A stretch of DNA of 64,000 nt. Origin: Roseateles_B flavus (GTDB taxonomy: Bacteria > Pseudomonadota > Gammaproteobacteria > Burkholderiales > Burkholderiaceae_C). The stretch spans positions 124,001 to 188,000 of the forward strand of contig NZ_JBDPZC010000007.1 of assembly GCF_039872765.1 (NCBI RefSeq), in the 5' to 3' direction. Shown here piece by piece: positions 63,989 to 64,000 of this stretch (within the stretch, counting starts at the first letter, position 1; each line of letters begins with the position of its first letter). The translations under genes and the position numbers were made by a program. The notes under the pieces are model-generated. The model did no database searches, was not told the origin of the DNA, and saw only the letters and a list, made by a program, of their open reading frames with translations.

Positions 63989-64000
63989 GTGCTGGCAGGC

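Overview
The window is a contiguous piece of a high-GC (about 70 %) betaproteobacterial chromosome, most likely order Burkholderiales, Sphaerotilaceae/Comamonadaceae-like. The pointers are a small Trp-rich protein, a UPF0114 protein, ScoAB, class I fumarase, the MoxR-DUF58-transglutaminase operon and a c551-type cytochrome. I saw no rRNA, tRNA, CRISPR array, prophage or intact insertion sequence.

Region 1 (about 1-28.4 kb) is an accessory stress and cell-envelope island. It starts with a stand-alone sigma-54 gene (rpoN paralogue, 861-2309) outside its usual lptB-rpoN-hpf context. Around it are many small, divergently arranged genes: BON lipoprotein, PRC-barrel, two CBS-pair proteins, DUF4142, DUF2243, SDR, large catalase KatE, DUF6496, OmpA-like lipoprotein, GlsB-like, DUF883/YqjD-like, hemerythrin, YflT-like and DUF2789. 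A set of surface-polysaccharide genes is mixed in: GT4 glycosyltransferase, PAP2 phosphatase, DUF2334 deacetylase, NodU-type carbamoyltransferase, UDP-glucose dehydrogenase and UDP-galactopyranose mutase. Nearly every transcription unit has a -24/-12 (sigma-54) promoter match facing it. Seven of these are exact GGCACG-N4-TTGC, and I saw no exact copy in the other 35 kb. My main inference is that this is a dedicated sigma-54 general-stress/envelope regulon clustered with its own sigma factor. At its right part sits an unusual fusion: ABC exporter, degenerate histidine-kinase ATPase domain and receiver domain in one 892-residue protein.

Region 2 (28.4-64 kb) is mostly ordinary chromosome. In order it has a PAS-LuxR regulator and thioesterase divergent from scoAB; a DUF1800/DUF1501 pair and gamma-glutamyltransferase; a UbiH/UbiM-like monooxygenase; RidA-DsbB; ComEC; a diguanylate cyclase; MltB; lipoproteins; a GH109-type oxidoreductase-fold protein; and the MoxR/DUF58/transglutaminase operon. 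It ends with a deacetylase-family protein, an MscS channel, an orphan amino-acid-binding protein, fumarase, an M4 protease, UPF0114, acetyl-CoA synthetase, cytochrome c and a Trp-rich protein.

Two DNA-level features cut across the gene content. A 14-16 bp string, GGGTCAGGTCTTGC(C), occurs seven times exactly and about four more times with one mismatch, in genes and between them, in several reading frames and both orientations. A 150-bp tandem duplication carrying five copies of a terminator-like hairpin lies between acs and the cytochrome c gene.
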